A stretch of 53,287 nt of DNA from Bryobacteraceae bacterium (GTDB taxonomy: Bacteria; Acidobacteriota; Terriglobia; Bryobacterales; Bryobacteraceae). The position numbers and the translations under genes are program-made. Under the pieces are notes generated by a model. The model was not told where the DNA came from. It did no database searches and worked only from the letters and a program-made list of their open reading frames with translations. Shown here in pieces: positions 44,272 through 52,976 of this stretch. The stretch covers positions 1 through 53,287 of the forward strand of contig JACZJQ010000082.1 of assembly GCA_014860455.1 (NCBI GenBank). Reading direction: 5' to 3'. The first letter of the stretch is position 1. Every line of letters begins with the position of its first letter.

Positions 44272-44308
44272 GGAGGTCCGGATTGAAGAGCGTCCGGACC
44301 TCCCTTTT
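44272..44308 (+). terminator. terminator-like hairpin abutting galE
   Basis: 11-bp perfect stem GGAGGTCCGGA (44272-44282) and TCCGGACCTCC (44293-44303) followed by CTTTTC. The left arm contains a perfect Shine-Dalgarno core (AAGGAGGT at 44270-44277). The hairpin ends only a few bases before the galE ATG at 44311. Confidence 0.7.
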
Positions 44309-44310
44309 CT

Positions 44311-45285
44311 ATGGCTCGCATCCTGGTCACCGGCGGGGCCGGCTACATCGGCGCCCATACCACCCACCACCTCCTGCGTCTGGGTCATGACGTTACCGTG
44401 GCCGACGACCTGTCGAAGGGCTACCGGCACAACGTCCCCGATGGGCGCCTTCAGGTGCTTTCACTGCACGACCGCCCCGCGCTGGACGCCCTGCTGGCTT
44501 CTGCTCGCTTCGACGCCGTCATCCACTTTGCCGCGTCCATCGCCGTCGGCGAATCGGTCCGCGAAGCCGAAGCCTATTTTCACAACAACGTCGCCGGCAC
44601 GCTGAATCTCCTGGCCGCCATGCGGCAGGCCGGCGTCCGCAAGATCGTCTTTTCCTCCACCGCCGCCGTTTACGGCGACCCCGACTCGGTTCCGATCCCG
44701 GAAACCGCCCCCTTGCGGCCGGTCAGCCCCTACGGCGAGTCGAAGTTGATGGTGGAAACTGCCCTGGGCTGGATGGACCGATGTTCGGGCTTGCGACACA
44801 TCATCCTGCGTTACTTCAACGCCTGCGGCGCCGACAGCCAAGCCGGCATCGGCGAAGAGCACCAACCCGAAACCCACCTGATCCCTCTCCTGTTCCAGGC
44901 CATCCGCACAGGCAACCCCGTCACCGTCTTCGGCGACGATTACGCCACGGCCGATGGTACCTGCATCCGTGACTACATCCACGTCTGCGATCTCGCCTCG
45001 GCCCATGCCGCCGGGCTCGACCACCTGCTCGCCGGAGGCCCGAGCGCCATCTTCAACGCCGGCACCGGTGAGGGCCACTCGGTCCGCCAGGTCATCGAAG
45101 CCGCCGAACGCATCACCGGCGAGAAGGTCCCGTGGGTCATCGGCGCCCGCCGTGATGGCGACCCCCCGGAACTGGTCGCCGACTCTTCTAAGTTGAGGAA
45201 TCAATTGGGTTGGAAGCCCGCCATTCCGGATTTGGACGACATGATCGCCAGCGCCTGGGACTTCGACAGCCGTAAACACGGCTGA
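44311..45285 (+). CDS. galE: UDP-glucose 4-epimerase
   Basis: 324-aa extended SDR with GGAGYIG at 8-14, the Ser in SSTAAVYG and the catalytic YGESK. It interconverts UDP-glucose and UDP-galactose with NAD. No ribosome site lies directly before ATG 44311; the only strong one is inside the preceding hairpin. It may be leaderless or start elsewhere. Confidence 0.9.
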   Translation: MARILVTGGAGYIGAHTTHHLLRLGHDVTVADDLSKGYRHNVPDGRLQVLSLHDRPALDALLASARFDAVIHFAASIAVGESVREAEAYFHNNVAGTLNLLAAMRQAGVRKIVFSSTAAVYGDPDSVPIPETAPLRPVSPYGESKLMVETALGWMDRCSGLRHIILRYFNACGADSQAGIGEEHQPETHLIPLLFQAIRTGNPVTVFGDDYATADGTCIRDYIHVCDLASAHAAGLDHLLAGGPSAIFNAGTGEGHSVRQVIEAAERITGEKVPWVIGARRDGDPPELVADSSKLRNQLGWKPAIPDLDDMIASAWDFDSRKHG

Positions 45286-45484
45286 ACGCCTCCGTGCACC
45301 GCATGTAACCCGAAGGGCTCGCGGAGTCGCCTAGATTTTGACGTTCTCTGCGTCCGCGGACTCAGGGAATCGTCCGACTGTTGCAGCCAAACGGCCAGGG
45401 CGGTCGTCTATTACTCTGTAAGTGTGTGGCTCGCGGCCAGACCAAGCCGCGGCGCGAACGAGTCTGAGGAGTGAAGAATCCGGT

Positions 45485-46783
45485 ATGTCAGCACCGACCA
45501 ATCCAACATCGAATCCAGCCGGGAACGCCGCCGGGAATGAAACCACAGGCCGCCCGGTGTGGCTCAAACTCGTGTTCTTCCTAAGCTTGATCGCCTTCGG
45601 AGCGGCAATCCTTTACTACGTCAACAGGCCCGCGCCCATGAAGGCCTCAGCGCCCACCACCATCAAGACCGCTCCCGTCGAACTGGGTGACGTCGAGTTC
45701 CGTCTTCGAATCGTCGGCTCAACCACGGCCATCAACACCGCCGCGATTGCCGGTCCGCGGCAGTCGGGCCCCGACAGCGGCGCCATGGTGATCTTGAAGA
45801 TGGCCGAATCCGGCAAGTTCGTCAAGAAAGGCGATGTGGTTGCCGAAATCGATCCTCAAACCCTGCAAGAGCATATTGACGACACGGTCGCCGGACTGAG
45901 GGACAAGGAAAACGACGTCAAGAAGAAGCAGATCCAGCAGGAACTCGACATGGAGAACCTGCGTCAAAGTCTCCGCGTGGCCAAAGCGAGCCTGGATAAG
46001 GCCCGGTTGGATTTCAAAGCGCTTGAGGTCCGGACCGTGGTCGACCAGGAGTTGCTGAAACTCTCGGTCGAGGAGGCCGAGGCCGCCTACAAGCAGATCA
46101 GCAGCGAGGTCGCGCTACGCGAACAGTCCCAGAAGGCTGACATGCGCATCACGTCGATCGCTCGCGACCTGGAGATCGCGCACGTTGAGCGTCATCAACG
46201 GGACGTGGTCAAATACGTCATCCGCGCCCCGATTGACGGCATGGTGGTGGTTGAGAGCATGAACCGCCCCGGTGGCGACCGCGTCCAGATCGCGACCGGC
46301 GACCGCGTCATGCCCGGCATGCCGTTTATGAGGGTCGTTGACACCAGCAAGATGCTGGTCAACGCCACAGTCAATCAGAGCGAAAGCAACCTGTTCCGGC
46401 TCGGGCAGGACGCCACCATCAACCTGGATGCCTTTCCGGGCGCTAAGTTCACCGGCAAATTAGACTCGATCGGCGCCCTTGCCGTGGGCGGCAGAAACCA
46501 GAACTTCTACATCCGCACCTTGCCGGTCCGAGTGGTGATGGATTCACGAGATGACCGCGTGATCCCAGATCTTTCGGCTTCGGCGGACGTACTGCTCGAA
46601 AAGGCCGAGCAGGTGCTCACCGTGCCGCTTGCAGCCGTCTCTGAGGAAAAAGACCAGAAATTTGTCCAGGTCAGGACAGCCAAAGGCTTCGAGAAGCGGG
46701 TGGTCAAGACGGGCTTGAGCGACGGCGTTAAAGTTGCCGTCATCGAGGGCTTGAAGCAAGGCGAGCAGGTACTGATAAACTAG
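45485..46783 (+). CDS. HlyD/RND-type efflux adaptor protein
   Basis: 432 aa from ATG 45485. It has a membrane anchor (about 27-46), biotinyl-lipoyl-like strands around 60-105 and 230-290, a central coiled coil (about 120-220) and a C-terminal beta barrel with VPLAAVSEEKDQKFV. This is the periplasmic adaptor layout of efflux systems. No pump or outer-membrane gene is next to it. Its stop overlaps the convergent gene by CTAG. Confidence 0.85.
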   Translation: MSAPTNPTSNPAGNAAGNETTGRPVWLKLVFFLSLIAFGAAILYYVNRPAPMKASAPTTIKTAPVELGDVEFRLRIVGSTTAINTAAIAGPRQSGPDSGAMVILKMAESGKFVKKGDVVAEIDPQTLQEHIDDTVAGLRDKENDVKKKQIQQELDMENLRQSLRVAKASLDKARLDFKALEVRTVVDQELLKLSVEEAEAAYKQISSEVALREQSQKADMRITSIARDLEIAHVERHQRDVVKYVIRAPIDGMVVVESMNRPGGDRVQIATGDRVMPGMPFMRVVDTSKMLVNATVNQSESNLFRLGQDATINLDAFPGAKFTGKLDSIGALAVGGRNQNFYIRTLPVRVVMDSRDDRVIPDLSASADVLLEKAEQVLTVPLAAVSEEKDQKFVQVRTAKGFEKRVVKTGLSDGVKVAVIEGLKQGEQVLIN

Positions 46784-48798
46784 TTTCCGATCTCGAATTG
46801 ACCTTTGCCGGCCGGCAGGAACCTCCTCCCGGCCGGCTTTTTGTCTTCACTCGTTTTCATGATCGCCCGCGACCGCGACTCATACCGGATCCGCCAGCCG
46901 TGCCCGGTCTGGTCCACCCCGAGCAGGGTTGCGTTGAGATCCTCCACCGGCCGTGCGGCCTCGCCCGCGCATCGCCTCACGGTGTGCCGTCCCGCCGGCA
47001 GCAGGATCGAGTCCTCGCCGCCCACCGGCCAGCGAATGCCGCCCACCTCAGCGCAACCCGTCCAAGGCAGCCAGACCGGCCTGGCCGCCTTCACTTCGGC
47101 CGCTCCACCGCCGATCGCCCTGACTTCAACGCCTGGGGCTGCCGCCGCCGAAACCAGCGGCCAGTCGGAATCCATGATCGAGTTCTCGAAGTACAGGGCG
47201 GTGCGCGGAAAGGCCTCGGCGGCCCGCCGGATCAGCAACGCCAGTTCGCCGCCGGTCTGCTGGCGCGTCGGGTAAACGTCCTGGTAGCGCTCAACGATGT
47301 TCAGATCGATAGCGAGCAATTCCGGCCGCCGGGCCAGCGGTGCGTACCGGCGCGCGATCTCGGTATACCGCGACGGGCCCAAATGCCAGACCGTGGCCGG
47401 GTCTTCGATCAGGAACGTGGCGTCGAGGCGTTCCACCTCCGGAATCAATGCCGCAGCGTCGGCGCCGAGTTTGTCGCGCATGGTGGTGTCGAACCGGTCG
47501 TCGATATGGGTGAGGACAATGTCCAGGCCCGGCTTGGCACGCCGGTACTCCGCCAGTCGGCCCATCCACTTCACTTGTAGTGAACGGGCCAGCCCGGCGC
47601 GGTACTCGAGAAACCGCCGCATGGGGACGGCGGTCTTCAGATGGTGGCGGGGCGAGGCTTCGTCGTAGAGCTCCGCTGGATCGAAACCAAAGGAACTTTC
47701 GAACTGCCGGCGTACGCCGGGATGGAACGGGGTGAATCGGGACGGGTTGAGATAGCCTTCAAGTGATTCAAAATAAAGCTCGCCCAGGTTGATGCCGTCC
47801 CAGTCGAAGCGGGTGACGAGGGCGTCGAGCCCGGCATGGATGGCGCGGTCGCACTCCGGGTCGGCCAGGTTCATCAGCTTGCGCCAGTCCAGGTGGGCGT
47901 CCTGGCCCGAGGCGGTCTTCTCGCGCCACTCGGGGTGGTCCTGCCAGAACTTTTCGCTGACGTGCGGGAATTCGATCCAGGCGTAGACCAGGATGGCCTG
48001 ATTGTGGCAGGCCTCAATCAAGGCCTTGAGCCAGGCATCGCGCTGCGGGTCAGGTTCCCAGAACTGCCACGCGGTGATGTGAAGCCCGGCGATGCCGCCG
48101 CGCCGCCACATCGTGGCGAGGAAATCGGGGTCGGCGCGCAGGCGATAGGAAGCGTCAAAGAAGGCCCACAGGTCGCGAGCACCGGCCTGTGGATTAAGTC
48201 CAAGGGATACAACGGCTTGCAGGAGGTATGGGTAGCGCTCGAAGCCTTGCTCGCCGATGGCGGTAGCGGTCCAGAAGTATACCCGTCCCGCCTCGGCCCA
48301 GCCGGCGGCCAGCGGCGCGCCGGTCCAGCGTTCGCGGGTGAAAACGCGGGCCTTGGCTGGGGTGATGTACACCGGGATCTCGGCCTGGTGCTGCCAGACG
48401 ATTTGGAGATTTGGGTCGAAGGTGTCGGTGACGCCTCGGACGCGGACCGTCGTTTTGCCCGGATGGAATCCGTGTCTGGCCGCATCGGGCGAGCCGCCTT
48501 CGAGGACGGTGAGGCGGGAGGGGTCGATGTTGACCGAACGGAGCAGGTCGTCCCAACCGGCATGGAGGACGGGTAGGCAGGCGAGAAGGAGGGCCGACTG
48601 TAATGTACGTCCGGCGAGACGCCGAAGCGTGCCGGGGACCGCTTGCTGACGCGCGCGGCTCCGCGCGTTGACCTCGTCTTTGCAGTTGTTTGCAGAGTTG
48701 AGGCAGCCAGTGAGCGAAGGCCGGCCACCAGCAGAGCCGCGACCGTGAGGGAGCGGTCGAAGGCGGAGCGGATTCAGGCGGCTAGTGAGTGAAGCCAT
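46780..48798 (-). CDS. GH-like TIM-barrel protein, possibly family 10-type
   Basis: 672 aa if started at ATG 48798. A hydrophobic segment (QSALLLACLPVLHA) sits at about residue 75 after a repeat-derived stretch; the rest contains a TIM-barrel-like region with WIEFPHVSEKFW, DWDGINLGELYFES and VLTHIDDRFDT, as in GHL-type and family 10-like glycosidases. The substrate is unknown. The frame runs open further upstream, but that part is a shadow of the TPR gene. No better start lies after the repeat stretch. The 3' end carries the terminator of the convergent adaptor gene. Confidence 0.6.
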   Translation of the reverse strand: MASLTSRLNPLRLRPLPHGRGSAGGRPSLTGCLNSANNCKDEVNARSRARQQAVPGTLRRLAGRTLQSALLLACLPVLHAGWDDLLRSVNIDPSRLTVLEGGSPDAARHGFHPGKTTVRVRGVTDTFDPNLQIVWQHQAEIPVYITPAKARVFTRERWTGAPLAAGWAEAGRVYFWTATAIGEQGFERYPYLLQAVVSLGLNPQAGARDLWAFFDASYRLRADPDFLATMWRRGGIAGLHITAWQFWEPDPQRDAWLKALIEACHNQAILVYAWIEFPHVSEKFWQDHPEWREKTASGQDAHLDWRKLMNLADPECDRAIHAGLDALVTRFDWDGINLGELYFESLEGYLNPSRFTPFHPGVRRQFESSFGFDPAELYDEASPRHHLKTAVPMRRFLEYRAGLARSLQVKWMGRLAEYRRAKPGLDIVLTHIDDRFDTTMRDKLGADAAALIPEVERLDATFLIEDPATVWHLGPSRYTEIARRYAPLARRPELLAIDLNIVERYQDVYPTRQQTGGELALLIRRAAEAFPRTALYFENSIMDSDWPLVSAAAAPGVEVRAIGGGAAEVKAARPVWLPWTGCAEVGGIRWPVGGEDSILLPAGRHTVRRCAGEAARPVEDLNATLLGVDQTGHGWRIRYESRSRAIMKTSEDKKPAGRRFLPAGKGQFEIGN
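46807..46842 (+). terminator. intrinsic terminator within the 3' end of the opposing gene
   Basis: Arms GCCGGCCGG (46807-46815) and CCGGCCGGC (46829-46837) followed by TTTTT. It serves the adaptor gene on the plus strand and lies inside the last codons of the minus-strand GH-like gene. Confidence 0.8.
48734..48756 (-). repeat. short dispersed repeat, copy A
   Basis: A 23-nt unit, read on the minus strand as CCGCTCCCTCACGGTC followed by GCGGCTC. It differs at one base from copy B at 51,405. It lies in the 5' end of the GH-like gene and encodes part of RPLPHGRGSA, which looks foreign to the protein. Confidence 0.7.
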
Positions 48799-50743
48799 AC
48801 CAGAGTCCGGCGCGGAAGTCCCAGTAGTTGGGTCGAAGGGGATTAGAGGCGTTGCGGAGGTGGACGCCACGGAGGGTGTCGATGCGGAAGGTGACGCCCT
48901 TGGGCAGAGTGGACCAGCGCAGGCGGACGCCGGGTCCGGCTTCGACGAAATTGCCCCAGTACTCTCCCAGGCGGTCAGCGGTAACCTGCCAGTTCCAGAG
49001 GAGTTGGAAGGCCCCGTTGACGGTGTAGCCGGTGCGGGCCTGAACGTAGGCCAGTACATCATTGCGGAACCGGCTGACGTAGACGCCGTCGAGGCCTGCT
49101 TCGGCGAACCAGCCTGTGGAGGCGCCTAGTTGATGGCCGAAGCCTTTGCTATAGGAGAGGCCGCCGCGGAAATCGGGACGGGTTCGTGATTCGTGCCGGC
49201 GTTGGATATAGCTGACGGCTTGGCCGGCCTCGCCCCAGGCGAGCAGGCCGTGGCGGATGGGATAGAGGACGCCGCCGCCGAGAATGACAGCGGATTCAGA
49301 GAGATAGGCGGGGAAGTAGGGGTTGACGCGGGATTCCGAGGTGCGGCCCTGCGTGTCGGCCATCAGGCGCATGGAAACGTAAGGACGCAGGCGGGTGGAG
49401 CCGAGCGACCATTCGCCTTTCATCTGGCCGTAAAGCAGGCCGCCGGACCAGCGGGAGGAGTAAAACGGCAGCATCCAGGTGGTGAAATGGAACGGGGCGG
49501 CGGTCTCGCGCAGACGGGAATAGGATTCGCCGGCCTGGCGGGCGGCGGGCGAGGAGCCCGAGCGGCGGGCGAGGTTGAACCAGCGCAGGGCGTCGCGGTC
49601 GCGGCCGAGCTGGTTGTAGGTTTTGGCGAGGCCGAGCATGGCTTTGGGGTCGTTGGGAGAGTCTTCCAGGGCGGCGCGGTAGTAGCGGAGAGCGTCGTTC
49701 AAGTAACTCATTTCAAAGCTGCGGCGGGCCATCTCCTTAATGGGGATGCGGGGTTCGGGCGGGGTGCGGCCTTCGAGCAGATCGAGCTGGCGGCGAGCGG
49801 TTTCGTCGTCGGGATGTTGGCGGAGTAGTTCGGCGAAGGCAGCCGCGGCTTCGGGCTTGCGGTCCATAGCGAGAAGCAGGAAGGCGTGCTCGCGGCGCAG
49901 GGCGGCGTTTGAGGGGTCAAGCGCGATGGCCCTTTCAAATTCATAGGGGTAGGGATAGCGCGCGGGCAGAAGCGCGCGGGCTTCCTCGGCCAGGCGGGGC
50001 TCGGATGAGCGTGACAGGGCCAGCCGGAGTGGAATGGTGTCCTCGGGCGAGGCGACGCGGGCGATGTCGAGCATCAGGCGGCGGCGGTCGGGCTTGAGGC
50101 GGAAGGCTTCGCGGTAATGGGTGAGGGCGAGCGCGGTTTCGTCGCGCTGCTCGGCGAGGCGAGCCAGTTCCTCGTGGGCCGAGTATTGGCCGGGAGCGGA
50201 GGCGACAGCTTGGGTCCAGCGGGCGATGCCGTCGCGGAGCTGGCGATCAATGTTCTCGAAAGCGGTGGAGGCGGTGCGGCGAACTTCTTCATTTGACGAA
50301 GAGTGGAGGCGAAGGAAAGTGCGGCGGGCGTCGATCTCCATTTTCGTTTCGTAGCAGAGGAAGGCGTATTCGAGGGCGGCGCGGTCGTCGGTGGGATCGA
50401 GGTCGAGCGAGGCCTTGAACTGGTCGCGGGCGGCTTCGCGGCGGCCGGCTTTGAGCAGGGCGTAGGCGAAGTCTTTGCGCAGCGAGGCGCGCTCGGAGAG
50501 CACCGCGACGGCTTGACCAAACGAACTGATTGCAGAGAAGTAGTTCTTTGTTTTCAGTGACTCATATGCCGCATTGGCGGCTGCCTCGGCCTCAGCGGAG
50601 GTGAGCGCGGAGCGCTGACCAAACGAACTATCCGGAGGGGAAGACGGGGGAGAGGCGGTTTGACCTAACGAACTCCAGGGCGCAGAAAGGGCGAACAGCA
50701 GGGCTAGGGCGACGGCGTGGTGCGGCGCGTAGGCTAAGGACAT
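48782..50743 (-). CDS. TPR protein with C-terminal outer-membrane beta barrel
   Basis: 653 aa with GAGAGGAAG before ATG 50743 and a signal peptide ending near 28 (ALLFALSAPWSSLGQ). TPR repeats occupy about 60-400. The last 230 residues have alternating aromatic strands (GLLYGQMKGEWSLGS, YVQARTGYTVNGAFQ) ending in WDFRAGLWYGFTH, an NfrA/BcsC-like barrel. It is likely a surface polysaccharide-related or secretion protein. Three copies of a 15-nt repeat lie in its first 80 codons. Confidence 0.8.
   Translation of the reverse strand: MSLAYAPHHAVALALLFALSAPWSSLGQTASPPSSPPDSSFGQRSALTSAEAEAAANAAYESLKTKNYFSAISSFGQAVAVLSERASLRKDFAYALLKAGRREAARDQFKASLDLDPTDDRAALEYAFLCYETKMEIDARRTFLRLHSSSNEEVRRTASTAFENIDRQLRDGIARWTQAVASAPGQYSAHEELARLAEQRDETALALTHYREAFRLKPDRRRLMLDIARVASPEDTIPLRLALSRSSEPRLAEEARALLPARYPYPYEFERAIALDPSNAALRREHAFLLLAMDRKPEAAAAFAELLRQHPDDETARRQLDLLEGRTPPEPRIPIKEMARRSFEMSYLNDALRYYRAALEDSPNDPKAMLGLAKTYNQLGRDRDALRWFNLARRSGSSPAARQAGESYSRLRETAAPFHFTTWMLPFYSSRWSGGLLYGQMKGEWSLGSTRLRPYVSMRLMADTQGRTSESRVNPYFPAYLSESAVILGGGVLYPIRHGLLAWGEAGQAVSYIQRRHESRTRPDFRGGLSYSKGFGHQLGASTGWFAEAGLDGVYVSRFRNDVLAYVQARTGYTVNGAFQLLWNWQVTADRLGEYWGNFVEAGPGVRLRWSTLPKGVTFRIDTLRGVHLRNASNPLRPNYWDFRAGLWYGFTH
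50513..50674 (-). repeat. three copies of a 15-nt repeat inside a coding region
   Basis: TTGACCAAACGAACT-like copies at 50513-50527, 50615-50629 and 50660-50674 (plus-strand sense), one or two bases different from each other. They encode SFGQ or SLGQ on the minus strand. They are irregularly spaced, so not a normal protein repeat. Confidence 0.75.
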
Positions 50744-50900
50744 AGTCTTCCTCTCGCAAGGGATAGTGCGAATGGGGGAGGGATTCTCTCAGGTGGAGTG
50801 AGAGGAAAACGCAGACGAGGTGGAGAGGCGCGGGGGGTGGTCGGGAACGGACAGGGAAGGCAACCAGTCCCAGCGACTGGGGACAGCCGAGAGGTCTGTT
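50744..50900. other. intergenic spacer
   Basis: 157 nt between the hydrolase stop and the TPR start. It holds a small hairpin (CCAGTC at 50864-50869 and GACTGG at 50875-50880) without a T-tract. The TPR ribosome site is at the end. Confidence 0.5.
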
Positions 50901-52004
50901 CTACTGCATTCGTAGAATTTCGCCGGCGGCGAGCTCGGGGGCGTCGAGTTGGACCCAGTGGCCGGAGCCGGCGGCGACGATGTGGCGGGTGGCGTAGGCG
51001 GCATGGGCGACCTTGATGTGATCCTGAGTGTTCCCGGCAGAGATGACGGTGATTGGCAGCGAGGCGGGAAGTTCGATGGCTGCGGCCTGGCGGCAGTTGC
51101 CGGGGAGGCGGTCGAGATACTCGGCCATGGTGGCGAAGCTGCGGGGGAGGCACCAGTGCGCGCGGACGGCGGGCCAGACCTCGGCGGGCATCTTGCGGAC
51201 TTCGCCGACCAGGCGGTCAGTGACCGTGGAGCGGCGGCCGGTGGAAGCGCGGGCGAGGAGCTTGGGCAGGGTGCGAGACCCGGAGACCAGCAGAGCCAAG
51301 GCGAAACGGACTATCCCCAGTCGCGCCAATAAGATGCCGCGGCGGGAGAGCATCACGCCACGGGCGAGTAGAGCCGCGCGTTGCTCTGCGGCGGCTTCTG
51401 GTGTCCGCTCCCTTACGGTCGCGGCTCCGTTAGGTTTGACCGCCCCTTGCAGTCGCGGCTCGTCTTGCAGTCGCGGCTTGTCGGGGGGGCGCAGCTCGTT
51501 TGCGGCTTCCTGGAGAGCTGCCACGTCGGACCACTCGATGGGTTCAAGAGGATCGAGGAGGACGAGGGCGGCGGCGCGGGCAGGGTAGAGTTGGGCGAAG
51601 CGGCGGACGATCAAGCCTCCGAAGGAGTGGGCGGCGAGGATAGCGGGTTCATGGACGCCCGCGAGGTCGAGGACGCGGAGAAGATCGGCGGCGAGGGTGT
51701 CGAGGGTGCGGGGTGAATTGGGCGAGTCGCTCCAACCGAAACCGAGGCGGTCGTAGGCGATGACCAGGCGGTCCTCCGGTAAATATTTGAGAACACTGGC
51801 CCAACTCAGATTGGTGGCTGCGATTCCGGCTTCGAGAACGATGGGCGGTCCGGCCGTGCCACGGCGGAGGATGTGGAAGCCGTCCCTGATTTCGCCGGGC
51901 GGGGGCAGGCGGCGGGCGTCCAGGCGCTCGCCCACCTGCTGGTAGATCCAACCGGCGAGCAGGAGACCCGCGCCGATGAGCGCGATATAGAGAACGATGG
52001 TCAA
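50901..52004 (-). CDS. alpha/beta hydrolase, membrane-anchored
   Basis: 367 aa from TTG 52004, which overlaps the preceding stop (TTGA). It has an N-terminal anchor (about 3-20), nucleophile elbow AHSFGG (S127), DRLGFGWSD near 85, and a final GSGHWVQLD containing the catalytic His. Substrate unknown. Residues 176-201 (rich in PRLQ and ATVRERT) are encoded by repeat sequence and look like an insertion in a surface loop between the core and lid. Confidence 0.8.
   Translation of the reverse strand: MTIVLYIALIGAGLLLAGWIYQQVGERLDARRLPPPGEIRDGFHILRRGTAGPPIVLEAGIAATNLSWASVLKYLPEDRLVIAYDRLGFGWSDSPNSPRTLDTLAADLLRVLDLAGVHEPAILAAHSFGGLIVRRFAQLYPARAAALVLLDPLEPIEWSDVAALQEAANELRPPDKPRLQDEPRLQGAVKPNGAATVRERTPEAAAEQRAALLARGVMLSRRGILLARLGIVRFALALLVSGSRTLPKLLARASTGRRSTVTDRLVGEVRKMPAEVWPAVRAHWCLPRSFATMAEYLDRLPGNCRQAAAIELPASLPITVISAGNTQDHIKVAHAAYATRHIVAAGSGHWVQLDAPELAAGEILRMQ
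51405..51427 (+). repeat. short dispersed repeat, copy B
   Basis: The 23-nt unit related to copy A at 48,734, here in the opposite orientation relative to its host gene. It is followed by two perfect copies of CTTGCAGTCGCGGCT (51446-51460 and 51464-51478) with an 18-nt period. Confidence 0.7.
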
Positions 52005-52972
52005 CGCAGGTGGGGGAGGATGACGCGATCCAGTTCAGAATCCGAAATTTCTTTAATGCTGGAGTTTCGATGGAGGCTCCAGCGTTCGATGTGCTCGATG
52101 GTGGCGCCGCCGGGGACCTTGGTGACGGGTCCGCAGGTTTCGATTTCGAGGAAGTCCTCGTTGGTGAAGGTCTCGTAGGAGGAGCCGATGTCGGGGTAGG
52201 TGCGGTTGGGGTTGGCGTCGTACTGTTTGAGGAACATCTCGCCCTTGAGGATGTAGGCGCCCCAGGTTTTGGGGTTGAAGTGGCCGAGTTTCTGGCGGTT
52301 GGTGTTTCCGGGCTGCTGGCGGAGGGTCATGTACTTCTTCGTGAATTTCCAGCGGGGGTCGGACAAATCCGTGAAGGCCCACATGATGAGGGGGTTGGTG
52401 GGCGGGAGGACGTCGGGGTGTTTGCCGCGGGGCGGAAAGCCGGTGACGCCGAGGCCGTCGGGGGCCATCATGGTGAGGGCCCAGGGGGCGAATTCGAGGG
52501 GCATGATGCCGCGGTTCGTCAGGCGGTGGATGACGGTGACGGCGTTGCCCTGCGAGGCGAGGCGGACCTCGATCTGCTTCTCGATGCCGGTTTCCTTTTC
52601 GACGGGCTGGGTGGCTACGAGCGACGACCCGCGGATTTCGACTTTTATGGGGCCGTTATCGGGCGGGTAGGTGTATTTAACGTCTTCGGGGCCGATCCAG
52701 ATGCGGTGGCCGCCGCGGAGAATCCATTCAGGCTCGCCGGATTTGCCCTGGGTACCGGCCTGTTCCCAGAAGAAGTTCTGGCCGCCGGCAAAGCCGTAGC
52801 GCATGATGCGGGGGCCGATGTCGGAGGTGACGATGAGTTCGGCTTCGCCGTTGGAGATGCGGTAACAGTTGGGCCAACCGTTCCAGGCGATCTTTTCGAT
52901 TTTGACTTCAGCGGACATGGTGAGGGTGGCTCCGAGAACAAGGGTGAGCGCGGCCAAGCGATTGGCGGTCAT
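52001..52972 (-). CDS. DUF4380-like secreted protein
   Basis: 323 aa from ATG 52972 with a signal peptide (MTANRLAALTLVLGATLTMSA). The beta-sandwich pattern with SNGEAELIVTSDIGPRIMRY and LRGGHRIWIGPED resembles DUF4380/aldose-epimerase-like proteins. Function is unknown but likely sugar-related. It lies between the methyltransferase and the hydrolase in one strand run. Confidence 0.75.
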   Translation of the reverse strand: MTANRLAALTLVLGATLTMSAEVKIEKIAWNGWPNCYRISNGEAELIVTSDIGPRIMRYGFAGGQNFFWEQAGTQGKSGEPEWILRGGHRIWIGPEDVKYTYPPDNGPIKVEIRGSSLVATQPVEKETGIEKQIEVRLASQGNAVTVIHRLTNRGIMPLEFAPWALTMMAPDGLGVTGFPPRGKHPDVLPPTNPLIMWAFTDLSDPRWKFTKKYMTLRQQPGNTNRQKLGHFNPKTWGAYILKGEMFLKQYDANPNRTYPDIGSSYETFTNEDFLEIETCGPVTKVPGGATIEHIERWSLHRNSSIKEISDSELDRVILPHLR

Positions 52973-52976
52973 GGCG

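Noticed and set aside
48799-49062. N-terminal extension of the GH-like gene
   Set aside because: Proline/serine-rich shadow of the TPR/barrel gene on the same strand.
50864-50880. Terminator after the hydrolase gene
   Set aside because: Six-bp stem without a T-tract on either strand.
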